The notes beneath the pieces were generated by a model, which made no database searches, was not told the DNA's origin, and was given only the letters and a program-made list of their open reading frames with translations. The position numbers were made by a program, and so were the translations under genes. This document shows, in pieces, positions 24,457 through 33,544 of a DNA stretch of 64,000 nt; position 1 is the stretch's first letter; each line of letters starts with the position of its first letter. Origin of the DNA: Acinetobacter sp. ANC 4910 (GTDB lineage: Bacteria; Pseudomonadota; Gammaproteobacteria; Pseudomonadales; Moraxellaceae); assembly GCF_004331035.1 (NCBI RefSeq), contig NZ_SJNT01000004.1, positions 276,760-340,759 on the forward strand. Reading direction: 5' to 3'.

Positions 24457-25536
24457 TTAACCATTACGTTTTGCGAAGTCATCCATAAAGTTAACCAATG
24501 CTTGCACCCCTTCTAAAGGAACAGCATTATAAATACTTGCACGCATGCCTCCGACAGAGCGGTGACCTGCCAAATTCAACAAGTGGTTTTCTTCAGCTTC
24601 TTTCAGGAATAACTTTTCTAAGTCAGGATTTGCCAAAGTAAATGGTACATTCATGATTGAACGGTTAGCTTCTACAATTGGATTTGCATAGAAGTCACTT
24701 GCATCAATATAGCCATAAAGTAATTGGGCTTTTTGTAGATTCACTTGATGCATGGCATCTACACCACCATTTTCAAGTAACCATTCAAATACCAAACCAG
24801 ATAAATACCATGCATAAGTCGATGGGGTATTTACCATAGAATCGTTTTTAGCTTGCGCTGAGTATTTTAGCAAACTTGGAATTTCTGGCTTCGCCTGATC
24901 CAATAAATCTTCACGAATAATGACCAGTGTTAAACCTGCTGGACCAATATTTTTTTGTGCACCAGCATAAATCAAACCGAATTTAGACACATCTAACGGT
25001 GCAGATAATATGCTTGATGACAAATCAGAGACCAATGGTTTATCTGTTTCTGGAATACCCGCAAATTGCAAACCCCCAATCGTTTCATTATCTGCATAAT
25101 GCACATAAGCAGCATCGGCTGATAAATTCCATTGACTTTGTGGCGTGATGGCAAGTTTGCCGTCAATTTTTGTTCCAGCTTCTACAACATGAATATCGCC
25201 ATAACGTTGCGCTTCTTGCAATGCTTTTTCAGACCAAATACCTGTATGGATATAGTCAGCTTTATTATTTTTACCTAACAAGTTTAAAGGAATGGCAGAA
25301 AACTGTAATGATGCTCCACCCTGTAAAAACAAAACTTTGTAATTTTCAGGAATGTTCATGAGCTTACGTAAGTCAGCTTCTGCTTTTTCTGCAACCGCAA
25401 CATAGTCTTTGCTACGGTGGCTCATTTCCATAATGGACAATCCCTTGCCATGCCAATCCAACATCTCTTGTTGAGCTTTTTCTAAAACGGCAGTAGGTAA
25501 TGCAGCAGGACCAGCACAGAAATTGTACGCGCGCAT
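24457..25536 (-). CDS. serC: Phosphoserine aminotransferase SerC
   Basis: A 359-residue PLP enzyme converting 3-phosphohydroxypyruvate to phosphoserine (serine synthesis), also acting in the pyridoxal pathway. The N-terminus RAYNFCAGPAALP, the GGASLQFSAIPLNLL phosphate-binding block, the PLP-lysine motif YAGAQKNIGPAGL and the C-terminal GGMRASIYNA are all family hallmarks. The frame extends to 25578, but ATG 25536 with AAGGA 7 bases upstream gives the standard start. It is monocistronic. Confidence 0.95.
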   Translation of the reverse strand: MRAYNFCAGPAALPTAVLEKAQQEMLDWHGKGLSIMEMSHRSKDYVAVAEKAEADLRKLMNIPENYKVLFLQGGASLQFSAIPLNLLGKNNKADYIHTGIWSEKALQEAQRYGDIHVVEAGTKIDGKLAITPQSQWNLSADAAYVHYADNETIGGLQFAGIPETDKPLVSDLSSSILSAPLDVSKFGLIYAGAQKNIGPAGLTLVIIREDLLDQAKPEIPSLLKYSAQAKNDSMVNTPSTYAWYLSGLVFEWLLENGGVDAMHQVNLQKAQLLYGYIDASDFYANPIVEANRSIMNVPFTLANPDLEKLFLKEAEENHLLNLAGHRSVGGMRASIYNAVPLEGVQALVNFMDDFAKRNG

Positions 25537-25656
25537 GATTTTTCCTTTCAGAGGTGAAACACAATAAAATGATGGCATTTAATCATATCTTGCTCAGGCT
25601 TGCAGTAAATTATCCTGAAAATATTTCAATGCAATCGGGTATTTAAAGTCAAAACA

Positions 25657-26331
25657 TCAATAAAGATCAGTTCTTTTTTTAGGTTGAATGGCTTTAATGA
25701 AAGATTCACCAGCCACTAAGTAACTGACTATACGCACAATTAATGCTGGAATTACCACAATTGCATGAATCAACATTGCTACCATTAAATAACAGCCAAA
25801 CTCCACATAACGCCATACCTGAATTTTATTCTTTTTCGGTTCAGCAAGATGTCGTGCTTTTAAATCTTTCAATAATGTTTCACTATGTACATCAATCCAG
25901 TGACGTGTAGATTGAGCATACAAATTTTGGCTAAACACCCCACGCTGAAATGCCAACCACATTTGTTGTGGTTTTAAGAAAAAACCCGTCGAAAGTGCTA
26001 TTAAATTCATGATGCCAAGTATGGGATGATTCAACATAGAACCCGTTCCTAACTCCCAAGCACTGACCTCTCCCTCACCAATTCTACCGACACTATAACC
26101 TGTTAAAATATGGTGTAAGTCATGATATTTTAGATATTTATGTCTTACTGCAATATTTGGAAGCGGTACAAGTAAGCAACCATTATAAACATGAACAGTA
26201 CAAGGCTCTTGTTCGGCTTGGATCGGGGCAAAACCATTGTTTTGATAAAATAAATCTAACGCATGATGAATACTCATCTGCTCTAATTGTATTGATGCCT
26301 GCACTTGCAAATTGGGAACATATTCAGTCAT
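25657..26331 (-). CDS. Coq4-like protein
   Basis: 224 residues. The block KYLKYHDLHHILTGYSVGRIGEGEVSAWE (about 63-91) resembles the Coq4 metal site HDxxHxnE, in which a Zn-binding HDLHH is followed by a Glu. In mitochondria Coq4 takes part in ubiquinone synthesis; bacterial homologues are poorly studied. A hydrophobic helix near the C-terminus (CYLMVAMLIHAIVVIPALIVRIVSYL) suggests membrane association. It is divergent from the export operon at 26498. The biochemical role in this organism is inference. Confidence 0.65.
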   Translation of the reverse strand: MTEYVPNLQVQASIQLEQMSIHHALDLFYQNNGFAPIQAEQEPCTVHVYNGCLLVPLPNIAVRHKYLKYHDLHHILTGYSVGRIGEGEVSAWELGTGSMLNHPILGIMNLIALSTGFFLKPQQMWLAFQRGVFSQNLYAQSTRHWIDVHSETLLKDLKARHLAEPKKNKIQVWRYVEFGCYLMVAMLIHAIVVIPALIVRIVSYLVAGESFIKAIQPKKRTDLY

Positions 26332-26423
26332 TACTATTTTTATCTATGTAATTTTTTTAAAGTTTAAATTTATCGTATTATATATTTATAGAAAAATGAG
26401 TCTAGCGTGAGCAGCACTCAAAA

Positions 26424-26443
26424 TGTAAACGCGCGCGTTTACA
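26424..26443. promoter_or_regulatory. 20-bp perfect palindrome, probable repressor operator
   Basis: TGTAAACGCGCGCGTTTACA is a perfect 20-base dyad. Its right end supplies TTTACA (26438-26443), usable as a -35 for TATAAT at 26463-26468 (19-base spacing). A protein bound here would cover the -35 of the export operon. The form suggests a TetR-family site, but no regulator gene lies in the window. Confidence 0.7.
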
Positions 26444-26462
26444 CCAATAAAATAAACATCTG

Positions 26463-26468
26463 TATAAT
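26463..26468 (+). promoter_or_regulatory. -10 element of the export operon
   Basis: Consensus TATAAT, 29 bases before the first ATG, just downstream of the palindrome that carries the candidate -35. Confidence 0.55.
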
Positions 26469-26497
26469 TCATTACAACGACAATGCGAGTTTGATTA

Positions 26498-28003
26498 ATG
26501 CCACAGCGTTTTCAATTAAAATCAAGAAAATTAACGCTTAGGATGAATCCCGTTTTTCCTGGTTTTATTTGCTTATGTGCGAGTGCGTTATTTCTTCATC
26601 CAAGTTATGCAAAATCGATCAGCTATATAGAAGCTGAACAAAGCATACTGACTCAATCCTATAGCACTCAAGCTGCTCAAGCCTTACAACAATCCGCACA
26701 ACTGCAAGCCGAAGCAGTGAAAGGTCTCGGACTGCCGCGTATTGATTTAAATGTTCGTGCTTATGCCTTTCATAATGCAGTGGATGTGCCGCTAAATTCC
26801 TTAAAAAACAATTTAGATAATACCCTGACTCAGGGTATAAATAATCAAATTGATCAATGGCAAAATAATAGTGGAATACCCAATGACATAACCGATACAT
26901 TGAAAGATGGTGTCGGCAACGTCATTGATCGTGGCGTTGGATTAATTCCCAATGAGACGACGATCAATTTGGATGACCAAGTTATACGCCCGACCGTTTC
27001 AGTATTCATGCCTTTATATACTGGCGGACTGACCACTAACGCCAAACAAATGGCAAAAATTCAGTCCGAACGCAGCGTTATCAATAATAAACAGCAACAA
27101 GACCTTCAGCGTTTCGAAATTATTCAGGCTTATTTTAACTCGCAGCTACAAACACAATTATTAGCGGCAAGTCGTTTTAATGCTCAAGCAATGCAAAGCC
27201 ATTATCGAAATGCACTGAAATTAGAACAACAAGGCTTTATAAGCAAAGGGCAACGTATGCAATTTGAAGTTGCTAAAAACAATGCTGAACGTTTAGCACA
27301 AAATGCCCAAGCCAACCTACAAGCCAGTTTATTTCAATTGAATAATCTCCTGCAAAGCAGTGAAATAACAGAATTAAGCACGCCTCTTTTTGTCAATACA
27401 GCAAAAAATCATTCTATTCATCAATTATTAACGAGTTATCCAGAACAATCCTCTCTGGTTCAAAAACTGCAAAAAGATACTGAACTTGCTGGGGTAAAAG
27501 TGAAAGCAGAATCGGCCGCCAAAAAACCGACTGTATTTGCATTCGGTGAATACGGCTTAGATGAACATCAAAATTGGATTGTTGGCGTTGCAGCTCAGTA
27601 CAATTTATTTTCAGGCATCGACAAACAAAAAAATATACAAGCTGCTGAGTTACAAAGATACGCTCTACAGCTCACTACTCAGCGTACTAAACAAGAAATA
27701 GAAAATATGATTTATAAATCATATAGCGAGCTTGAAACCGCTCAACAAAGCCATGCTCTACTGCAACAAAACATGTTAGCCACACAAGAAAATTTACGCA
27801 TTCAAACACTTTCTTTCAAAGAAGATATGGGCACAGCCACTCAAGTGATCGATGCTCAAAATGCCATGACCGCGTTGAAATCTGAAATGGCACTGAATGC
27901 GTATAAATACGTCATGTCATTAGCCACTTTACTACAAAGCCATGGTTCGATTGCTGAGTTTCAAAGCTACGTAAATCAAAAAAATACGCAATTTATTCGT
28001 TAA
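26498..28003 (+). CDS. TolC-family outer membrane efflux protein
   Basis: 501 residues (or 486 from an inner ATG at 26543, which places the signal peptide CLCASALFLHPSYAKS at the very N-terminus). The body has the two long alpha-hairpin repeats of TolC proteins (QSAQLQAEAVKGLGLPRIDLN; later QQSHALLQQNMLATQENLR) and beta strands (FGEYGLDEHQNWIVGVAAQYNLFSG). An Asn/Asp-rich insert near 85-150 is unusual. It should form the outer-membrane duct of the tripartite exporter encoded by this operon. Confidence 0.85.
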   Translation: MPQRFQLKSRKLTLRMNPVFPGFICLCASALFLHPSYAKSISYIEAEQSILTQSYSTQAAQALQQSAQLQAEAVKGLGLPRIDLNVRAYAFHNAVDVPLNSLKNNLDNTLTQGINNQIDQWQNNSGIPNDITDTLKDGVGNVIDRGVGLIPNETTINLDDQVIRPTVSVFMPLYTGGLTTNAKQMAKIQSERSVINNKQQQDLQRFEIIQAYFNSQLQTQLLAASRFNAQAMQSHYRNALKLEQQGFISKGQRMQFEVAKNNAERLAQNAQANLQASLFQLNNLLQSSEITELSTPLFVNTAKNHSIHQLLTSYPEQSSLVQKLQKDTELAGVKVKAESAAKKPTVFAFGEYGLDEHQNWIVGVAAQYNLFSGIDKQKNIQAAELQRYALQLTTQRTKQEIENMIYKSYSELETAQQSHALLQQNMLATQENLRIQTLSFKEDMGTATQVIDAQNAMTALKSEMALNAYKYVMSLATLLQSHGSIAEFQSYVNQKNTQFIR

Positions 28004-28021
28004 CTTTAATGGGGAAACCAC

Positions 28022-29185
28022 ATGCATCAAGATCAATCAACACCTGATCAAGAACCTAATGCTTCCTCATTGGAGGAAAAAAATACAGGGAAATCTGAAA
28101 CGGATCTATCAGAGCAACTGACCGACAGTAATACTGAGACAGAAAATTCAGCAGAACACTTAAATGATGTCTCTGAAAAAGTGACTGATCCAACACCTAA
28201 AACTAAACTTCTGAAAAGCACAGGTATTATTCTAGCCATCTTACTGCTTGGGTTCATTGCATTTGGTTTGTGGAAAAGCTACCAACCCCAAATAGTTGAA
28301 ATACAAGGAAGAGTTGAAGCGGAAACTATTCATATCAGTACCAAAATACCAAGCCGAATTGAAGAACTTTATGTACATGATGGTGAAAAAGTTCAAAAAA
28401 ACCAGCTGCTCGTGCGTTTATATAGCCCTGAAATTGATGCTAAAAAGCAGCAAACGCTAGCGGGTTTGCAATCGGCACTGGCACTGCAATCGACAGCTGA
28501 TCGTGGTTCGCAACAAGAAAATATTGATACGCTGTTTGCCAACTGGCAAGCCATGAAAGCTCAACAAAACTTGGCTCAAACAACTTACCAACGTGGGGCG
28601 AAACTCTTTCAAGAAGGTGTTATTTCACGTCAGCGTTGTGATGAAATGCAGGCTGCTGCACAATCCGCTGCTCAGTTGACTGAAGCTGCCTACCAACAAT
28701 ATGCTCGGGCAAAACGTGGAAGCACAACTGAACAGAAATCCACAGCGGATGCACAGGTCGAAATCGCCAAAGCTGCTGTTGCGGAGGCCAATGCGCTAGA
28801 TGCTGAGACAAAATTATTTTCACCTGTAAATGGTACGATTTCCAAAACCTACGGCAAAGTCTCAGAATTAGTCGCGATTGGCGTGCCTGTTATGAGTATT
28901 ATTTTAGACGATGAGCTCTGGGTGAGCTTAAATGTTCGTGAAGATCAGTATGCTCAAGTCTATCAAGCCAAAACTTTGGAAGGATTTATTCCCGCTTTAA
29001 ATAAAACTGCACAATTTAAAATTGAAAACATTGATGCAGAGGGTGAGTTTGCGACCATCAAAACAACGCGACAAACTGGGGGTTACGACATACGTAGCTT
29101 TAAGCTCCACTTAACACCAAGTACACCCATCCCAGATCTTAAGGTTGGCATGAGTGTGTTATTTAAAGTCAAAGAGCAATCCTGA
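28022..29185 (+). CDS. HlyD-family periplasmic adaptor (membrane fusion protein)
   Basis: 387 residues. It opens with a 60-residue acidic, Ser/Thr-rich cytoplasmic segment, then a single membrane helix (LLKSTGIILAILLLGFIAFGLW, about 65-86), a lipoyl-like half (VQGRVEAETIHISTKIPSRIEELYVHDGEKV), a coiled-coil hairpin (NLAQTTYQRGAKLFQEGVIS), and the second lipoyl half (LFSPVNGTISKTYGKVSEL). It should link the permeases to the TolC-like duct. GGGGA lies upstream of the ATG. Its TGA shares one base with the next ATG. Confidence 0.85.
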   Translation: MHQDQSTPDQEPNASSLEEKNTGKSETDLSEQLTDSNTETENSAEHLNDVSEKVTDPTPKTKLLKSTGIILAILLLGFIAFGLWKSYQPQIVEIQGRVEAETIHISTKIPSRIEELYVHDGEKVQKNQLLVRLYSPEIDAKKQQTLAGLQSALALQSTADRGSQQENIDTLFANWQAMKAQQNLAQTTYQRGAKLFQEGVISRQRCDEMQAAAQSAAQLTEAAYQQYARAKRGSTTEQKSTADAQVEIAKAAVAEANALDAETKLFSPVNGTISKTYGKVSELVAIGVPVMSIILDDELWVSLNVREDQYAQVYQAKTLEGFIPALNKTAQFKIENIDAEGEFATIKTTRQTGGYDIRSFKLHLTPSTPIPDLKVGMSVLFKVKEQS

Positions 29186-30315
29186 TGTGGGCTGGTCTCT
29201 GGCGTGAACTCCGCTATTTAGCCACACACAAATGGGACTTGTGTTTAGTTACACTCGCCCCGCTATGTGTCATTGTGCTATTTAGCTGCATGTTTGCACA
29301 GGGAAAGCCTGAACATTTACCTATTGCGATTATTGATCAAGATCAGAGTAGTCTGAGTCGAAATATCGAAAAATATATATCCAGCAATCAAAGCTTGGCT
29401 ATTTATACCGTAACGCCCGATTCCAATGAAGCTGAACGCCTACTGAATGAAACAAAAATTTGGGGTTATGTACTGATTCCTGAAGGTGCAGAACAACGAC
29501 TGGTTCAAGCCAAGGATGCTGAAATTGCTCTTGCATTTAATCAAAGCTACTTCAGTGTCGGAAATTCTATTTCTTCAGCCATGCTCAGCAGTACTGTGCA
29601 AGCCATGGCAAATTACATGGGACAAAATTATTTAGAAAATAATATTCCCTATTTAGACATCCCTACCCCTAATGTGAAAATCTCGCCACTCTACAATCCG
29701 AGTCTCAGTTACGAATTTTATTTAGAACCTTTTGTCATTCCTGCTGTTCTGCATTTATTACTCTGTTGTTGTGTGGCATTTTCCGTAGGTCAAGAATTTC
29801 AATTTGGGTCTACAAAAGACTGGCTGAAATCTTCAACAATATGGACAGCGTTACTCAGTAAAGCTCTTGTGTATGTTTTTATTTTCAGTATTTGGACATG
29901 GTTATGGATGTTCTGGCTTATAGAAATTCGAGGGTGGTTTGTGGCTGGTCAACTCTGGCTATTACTTTTAGCTCAGTTTTTATTTTATTTTGCCTACGCT
30001 TTAATTAGTGCAACTGTAGTATTAGCTACCCATAATTTGGCCAAAACTTTTGGCTTTATTGCGGTATATGGCGGTTCATCCTTAAGTTTTGCAGGTGTGA
30101 CACTCCCCTTAAATAATGCCCCTGCATTTACTAAATTTTGGGCCAATATTATTCCGTATACACCTTATGCCAAGCTACAAACTGAACAATGGGTCATTGG
30201 TAGTCCTGCACAACTTTCCTTTATCTCTTTAGCAATTCTGAGTTTTTATTGTCTCTTCTATTGGACAACTTCTTTCCTGTTATTAAAAAAACGTCGTGTA
30301 GAGGTACAGGAATGA
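29185..30315 (+). CDS. ABC-2 type permease (first of two)
   Basis: 376 residues with the ABC-2 membrane topology: an N-terminal helix (LAPLCVIVLFSCMFAQG), a large periplasmic domain with IAIIDQDQSSLSRNIEKYI, then five C-terminal helices including FIAVYGGSSLSFAGVTLPL. No Walker A or ABC signature is present, so it is permease only. It is coupled to the adaptor gene (one-base overlap) and to the next permease (ATGA overlap). Confidence 0.85.
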   Translation: MWAGLWRELRYLATHKWDLCLVTLAPLCVIVLFSCMFAQGKPEHLPIAIIDQDQSSLSRNIEKYISSNQSLAIYTVTPDSNEAERLLNETKIWGYVLIPEGAEQRLVQAKDAEIALAFNQSYFSVGNSISSAMLSSTVQAMANYMGQNYLENNIPYLDIPTPNVKISPLYNPSLSYEFYLEPFVIPAVLHLLLCCCVAFSVGQEFQFGSTKDWLKSSTIWTALLSKALVYVFIFSIWTWLWMFWLIEIRGWFVAGQLWLLLLAQFLFYFAYALISATVVLATHNLAKTFGFIAVYGGSSLSFAGVTLPLNNAPAFTKFWANIIPYTPYAKLQTEQWVIGSPAQLSFISLAILSFYCLFYWTTSFLLLKKRRVEVQE

Positions 30316-31418
30316 AACAAACATTAAAGTCATTTATTTTTTACTTTGTAAAAACATTCAAAGATATTGCAAAAAATAGCTCCATTCTCACAACGATGGT
30401 GCTTTCTATCTTCTTTTATAGTTTTTTCTACCCAACAGCCTACAAAGCACAACACGCTCAAGCCTTACCCATCATTATTGTGGACGAAGAACAAAGTACA
30501 TTAACTGCCAGTATCATTAATGCAGCGAGCAACAGTCCAAATATTCAGGTTCGTGCTGTAACAGGAAATTTTGCTGAAGCGGAAGCTTGGGTAAAGCAAC
30601 AACGTGCCGATGGTATTTTGCTATTACCAAATAATTTATCTAATAGTATTCATCGGGGTGAAGTTGGTGGGGTTGGATTATATTTAAGTGCTGCTTATTT
30701 TTTAAGAACCAAACAAATTGGTTTGGGGTTGGCAACAGCCATTGAAAACACCTTAGCCGAACGTGCAGAAAAGTTTGGTCAGATTTCACATTTTTCACCC
30801 GCCCTTTCAGCTCATCAAATTCCATTATTTAATACACTTTCAGGCTATGGCAGTTATATTTTTCCTGCCATTGCCCCCTTAATTATTCATCAAACCATTG
30901 TATTGGGCTTATGTATGCTGGTTGCAGGTTATCGCAACTCAAATTGGCGGAGCAAAACAACTGAGTTTTGGGGATTATTTGCCGCTGCGCTGAGCATTGG
31001 TTGTTTGGGCTGCTTTTATTTATTTGGCTTTACCTTTTGGCTTTATGACTACCCACGTGGCGGAAATTTTTGGGGCATGCTAATTGCTGTTCCAATTTTT
31101 ATAAGCAGTGTGATTGGGCTGAGCCTTGTCTTGGCTTCTTATTTAGATATTCCAGAACGTGCAGGTCATGTTATTGTCTTCACCTCCATTCCGCTATTTT
31201 TACTTTCGGGCACAGCTTGGCCACATGCCGCTATGCCTCAATGGATGCAATACTTAGGCTCAGCCTTACCATCGACTCAAGCCATTCAAATGTTTATTCA
31301 ATTGAATCAGATGGGTGTACCTACGCAAATGCTTATACCTAAGCTCATTTATCTGAGTGTTTTTGCAGGTGTCTGTTTAAGCTGGGCATATTATCGTTTA
31401 TGTAATGCACGCAACTAA
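30312..31418 (+). CDS. ABC-2 type permease (second of two)
   Basis: 368 residues, same fold as its neighbour: an N-terminal helix, periplasmic domain opening ALPIIIVDEEQSTLTASI, and five C-terminal helices (HVIVFTSIPLFLLSGTAWPHA is the last conserved block). Together the two likely form a heterodimeric channel. The listed frame starts at 30249, but ATG 30312 overlaps the previous TGA by four bases and has GAGG/AGGA upstream. No ATPase gene follows; the operon ends here. Confidence 0.85.
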   Translation: MKQTLKSFIFYFVKTFKDIAKNSSILTTMVLSIFFYSFFYPTAYKAQHAQALPIIIVDEEQSTLTASIINAASNSPNIQVRAVTGNFAEAEAWVKQQRADGILLLPNNLSNSIHRGEVGGVGLYLSAAYFLRTKQIGLGLATAIENTLAERAEKFGQISHFSPALSAHQIPLFNTLSGYGSYIFPAIAPLIIHQTIVLGLCMLVAGYRNSNWRSKTTEFWGLFAAALSIGCLGCFYLFGFTFWLYDYPRGGNFWGMLIAVPIFISSVIGLSLVLASYLDIPERAGHVIVFTSIPLFLLSGTAWPHAAMPQWMQYLGSALPSTQAIQMFIQLNQMGVPTQMLIPKLIYLSVFAGVCLSWAYYRLCNARN

Positions 31419-31672
31419 TCACTTATTCATCATTTTTATTTAACAAACTAATGACAAATTTAAGAACAATCGAATTATTAAATAAAACAGATTAAATAAT
31501 AATCAATCAATAATAATAAATTAAAAAAAGATCGCTCATTCTTCATAATAACTTCACAATAGCCACCTTCCATCTGCCAGCATTCTTCTTTTTTTCATGC
31601 CACCGCATCTTGATGCAGCATAAGAGTTCTTGCAGATATTTTTTTGCCCCTAATTTTTTTTCTGAGCTGAGT

Positions 31673-32968
31673 ATGAAAAAAATTAAGATAAGCCTTGCAT
31701 GGCAAATTGTAATTGCACTCATTTTAGGTGTACTTTTAGGCTCTTTTCTGCACTATTCTCCTGAATATCGTGATGCCTTTGTAACTAATTTATTGAGCCC
31801 ACTAGGTTCAATATTTATTAGCCTCATCAAAATGATTGTAATCCCTCTTGTGGTTTCAATGCTTATTCTAGGCATTGCAAATACAAGTCATGGTACCAAT
31901 GTTGGTCGACTAGGTTTCAAAACTATTCTATATTTTGAAATCATTACAACCATTGCCATTATTGTTGGCTTGGTTGCTGCAAATGTATTCCAGCCAGGTG
32001 CTGGTATTGATATGTCGACTCTCACTCAAGTCGATATTTCTAAATATCAAGAAACCAGTCATGAAGTTAGCCAACATTCTCATGGTTTAGTACAAACCAT
32101 TTTGTCGCTAATTCCACCGAACATCTTTGCTGCATTAACTAGCGGTCAAATGCTGCCGATTATTTTCTTCTCGGTATTGTTTGGTATTGGCTTAGGTTCT
32201 TTGTCTAAAGAAACTAAACAACCGCTAATTCAGGTATTGCATGGTGTTTCTGAGACAATGTTCAAAGTTACACACATGATCATGAAGTTTGCACCTTTAG
32301 GTGTATTCGGCTTAATCGCTGCGACCGTTGCAAACTTTGGCTTTAGCTCGTTACTTCCATTGGTAAAACTTGCAATATTGGTTTACGCAGCTATTTTCTT
32401 CTTCACTTTTATTGTATTAGGGTTTGTTGCCAAAATTTGCGGATTCAGCATTTGGACCATTATCAAAATCTTAAAAGATGAATTGATTTTAGCTTACTCA
32501 ACTGCCAGTTCAGAAACCGTTCTTCCACGTATTATGGAAAAAATGGAAGCATATGGCGCGCCAAAAACAATTACCAGTTTTGTCATTCCAATTGGTTATT
32601 CGTTCAATTTGGATGGTTCAACACTGTATCAAAGTATTGCCGCGATTTTTATTGCTCAGCTCTATGGCATTGACTTAAGCTTGGGTCAGCAAATCATTTT
32701 AGTACTTACTTTAATGATTACCTCTAAAGGCATTGCAGGTGTACCTGGTGTTTCTTTCGTGGTGCTATTGGCGACTTTAGGCAGTGTTGGGATTCCACTT
32801 GAAGGTCTGGCATTTATTGCGGGTATTGACCGTATTTTAGATATGGCACGTACTGCATTGAATGTCGTTGGTAACGCATTAGCTGTTCTCGTGATCAGTA
32901 AATGGGAAGGCCAATTCGATACGGAAAAGCAAAAGAACTACAATGTACAACTGAATGATACTTTGTAA
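31673..32968 (+). CDS. Dicarboxylate/amino acid:cation symporter (DAACS family, GltP/DctA-like)
   Basis: 431 residues, eight helices and two re-entrant hairpins. The serine-rich signature STASSETVLPRIMEKM, the SFNLDGSTLYQSIAAIF motif and SKGIAGVPGVSFVVLLATL are diagnostic. It imports glutamate/aspartate or C4-dicarboxylates with protons or sodium; the exact substrate is not visible. The frame begins at 31610, but ATG 31673 (MKKIKISLAWQIVIALILG) fits the family. The AT-rich 254-base region before it has no other gene. Confidence 0.88.
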   Translation: MKKIKISLAWQIVIALILGVLLGSFLHYSPEYRDAFVTNLLSPLGSIFISLIKMIVIPLVVSMLILGIANTSHGTNVGRLGFKTILYFEIITTIAIIVGLVAANVFQPGAGIDMSTLTQVDISKYQETSHEVSQHSHGLVQTILSLIPPNIFAALTSGQMLPIIFFSVLFGIGLGSLSKETKQPLIQVLHGVSETMFKVTHMIMKFAPLGVFGLIAATVANFGFSSLLPLVKLAILVYAAIFFFTFIVLGFVAKICGFSIWTIIKILKDELILAYSTASSETVLPRIMEKMEAYGAPKTITSFVIPIGYSFNLDGSTLYQSIAAIFIAQLYGIDLSLGQQIILVLTLMITSKGIAGVPGVSFVVLLATLGSVGIPLEGLAFIAGIDRILDMARTALNVVGNALAVLVISKWEGQFDTEKQKNYNVQLNDTL

Positions 32969-32982
32969 TTTAAATTGCATAT

Positions 32983-33010
32983 AAAAAAGGACGCTGCGGC
33001 GTCCTTTTTT
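32983..33010. terminator. Terminator after the symporter gene
   Basis: GGACGC (32989-32994) pairs with GCGTCC (32999-33004) around TGCG, with A6 and T6 flanks; bidirectional, also serving the convergent lipoprotein gene. Confidence 0.9.
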
Positions 33011-33028
33011 ATTTAACATAGCTTTTGA

Positions 33029-33466
33029 TTATTCAATTTTCTCGCCAAATACTGACACGCTAATGTCTCGAATTTTGCTACTGCCATTGGGTTTATCAAA
33101 ACTCACGTCATACTGTACTAAGTTTTTATCATAGGCATATTCATAGGTCACCGTATATTTACTTGGCTGATTGCTGTCATTCAGTAATTTTTTTGACACG
33201 ATTTTCTTGGTTTTATAATTCTCTTGAGGTAAACCGCGTGCAAATTTTTGCATGTTCTTCTGATCACCTTGATAACGCGCTTGCAGCTCAGGTTCAAAAT
33301 GCGTCATCAATTGGTCAAAATTCTGTGCACGTAAATTATCATAAGCGTCTTGAGCAACTTGTGCTTGCTCCTTACTCGGGTCAGCAATATTCGCCTGCTG
33401 TCCCAGCTTATCGCATCCACTGAACACCAATACCGATGCTAAAACCGCATATTTCATCTTCATCAT
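33029..33466 (-). CDS. Lipoprotein, DUF3887-like
   Basis: 145 residues. The lipobox is VFSGC, after a short signal sequence (MMKMKYAVLASVLVF), so the mature protein should be membrane-anchored. The core (QDAYDNLRAQNFDQLMTHFEPELQARY and DVSFDKPNGSSKIRDISV) resembles small alpha/beta NTF2-like domains such as DUF3887. Function unknown. The frame extends to 33499; 33466 is chosen because GGGA precedes it. It lies between two nearly identical terminators. Confidence 0.72.
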   Translation of the reverse strand: MMKMKYAVLASVLVFSGCDKLGQQANIADPSKEQAQVAQDAYDNLRAQNFDQLMTHFEPELQARYQGDQKNMQKFARGLPQENYKTKKIVSKKLLNDSNQPSKYTVTYEYAYDKNLVQYDVSFDKPNGSSKIRDISVSVFGEKIE

Positions 33467-33503
33467 CGTTGTTTTCCCATTATTTATGCAACAAATCATA
33501 TAG

Positions 33504-33529
33504 AAAAAGGACGCCTAAGCGTCCTTTTT
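33504..33529. terminator. Terminator of gyrA
   Basis: GGACGC (33509-33514) and GCGTCC (33519-33524) pair around CTAA, with A5 and T5 flanks. It has the same stem as the terminator at 32983. Confidence 0.88.
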
Positions 33530-33544
33530 GTTTTAGACCATGAC

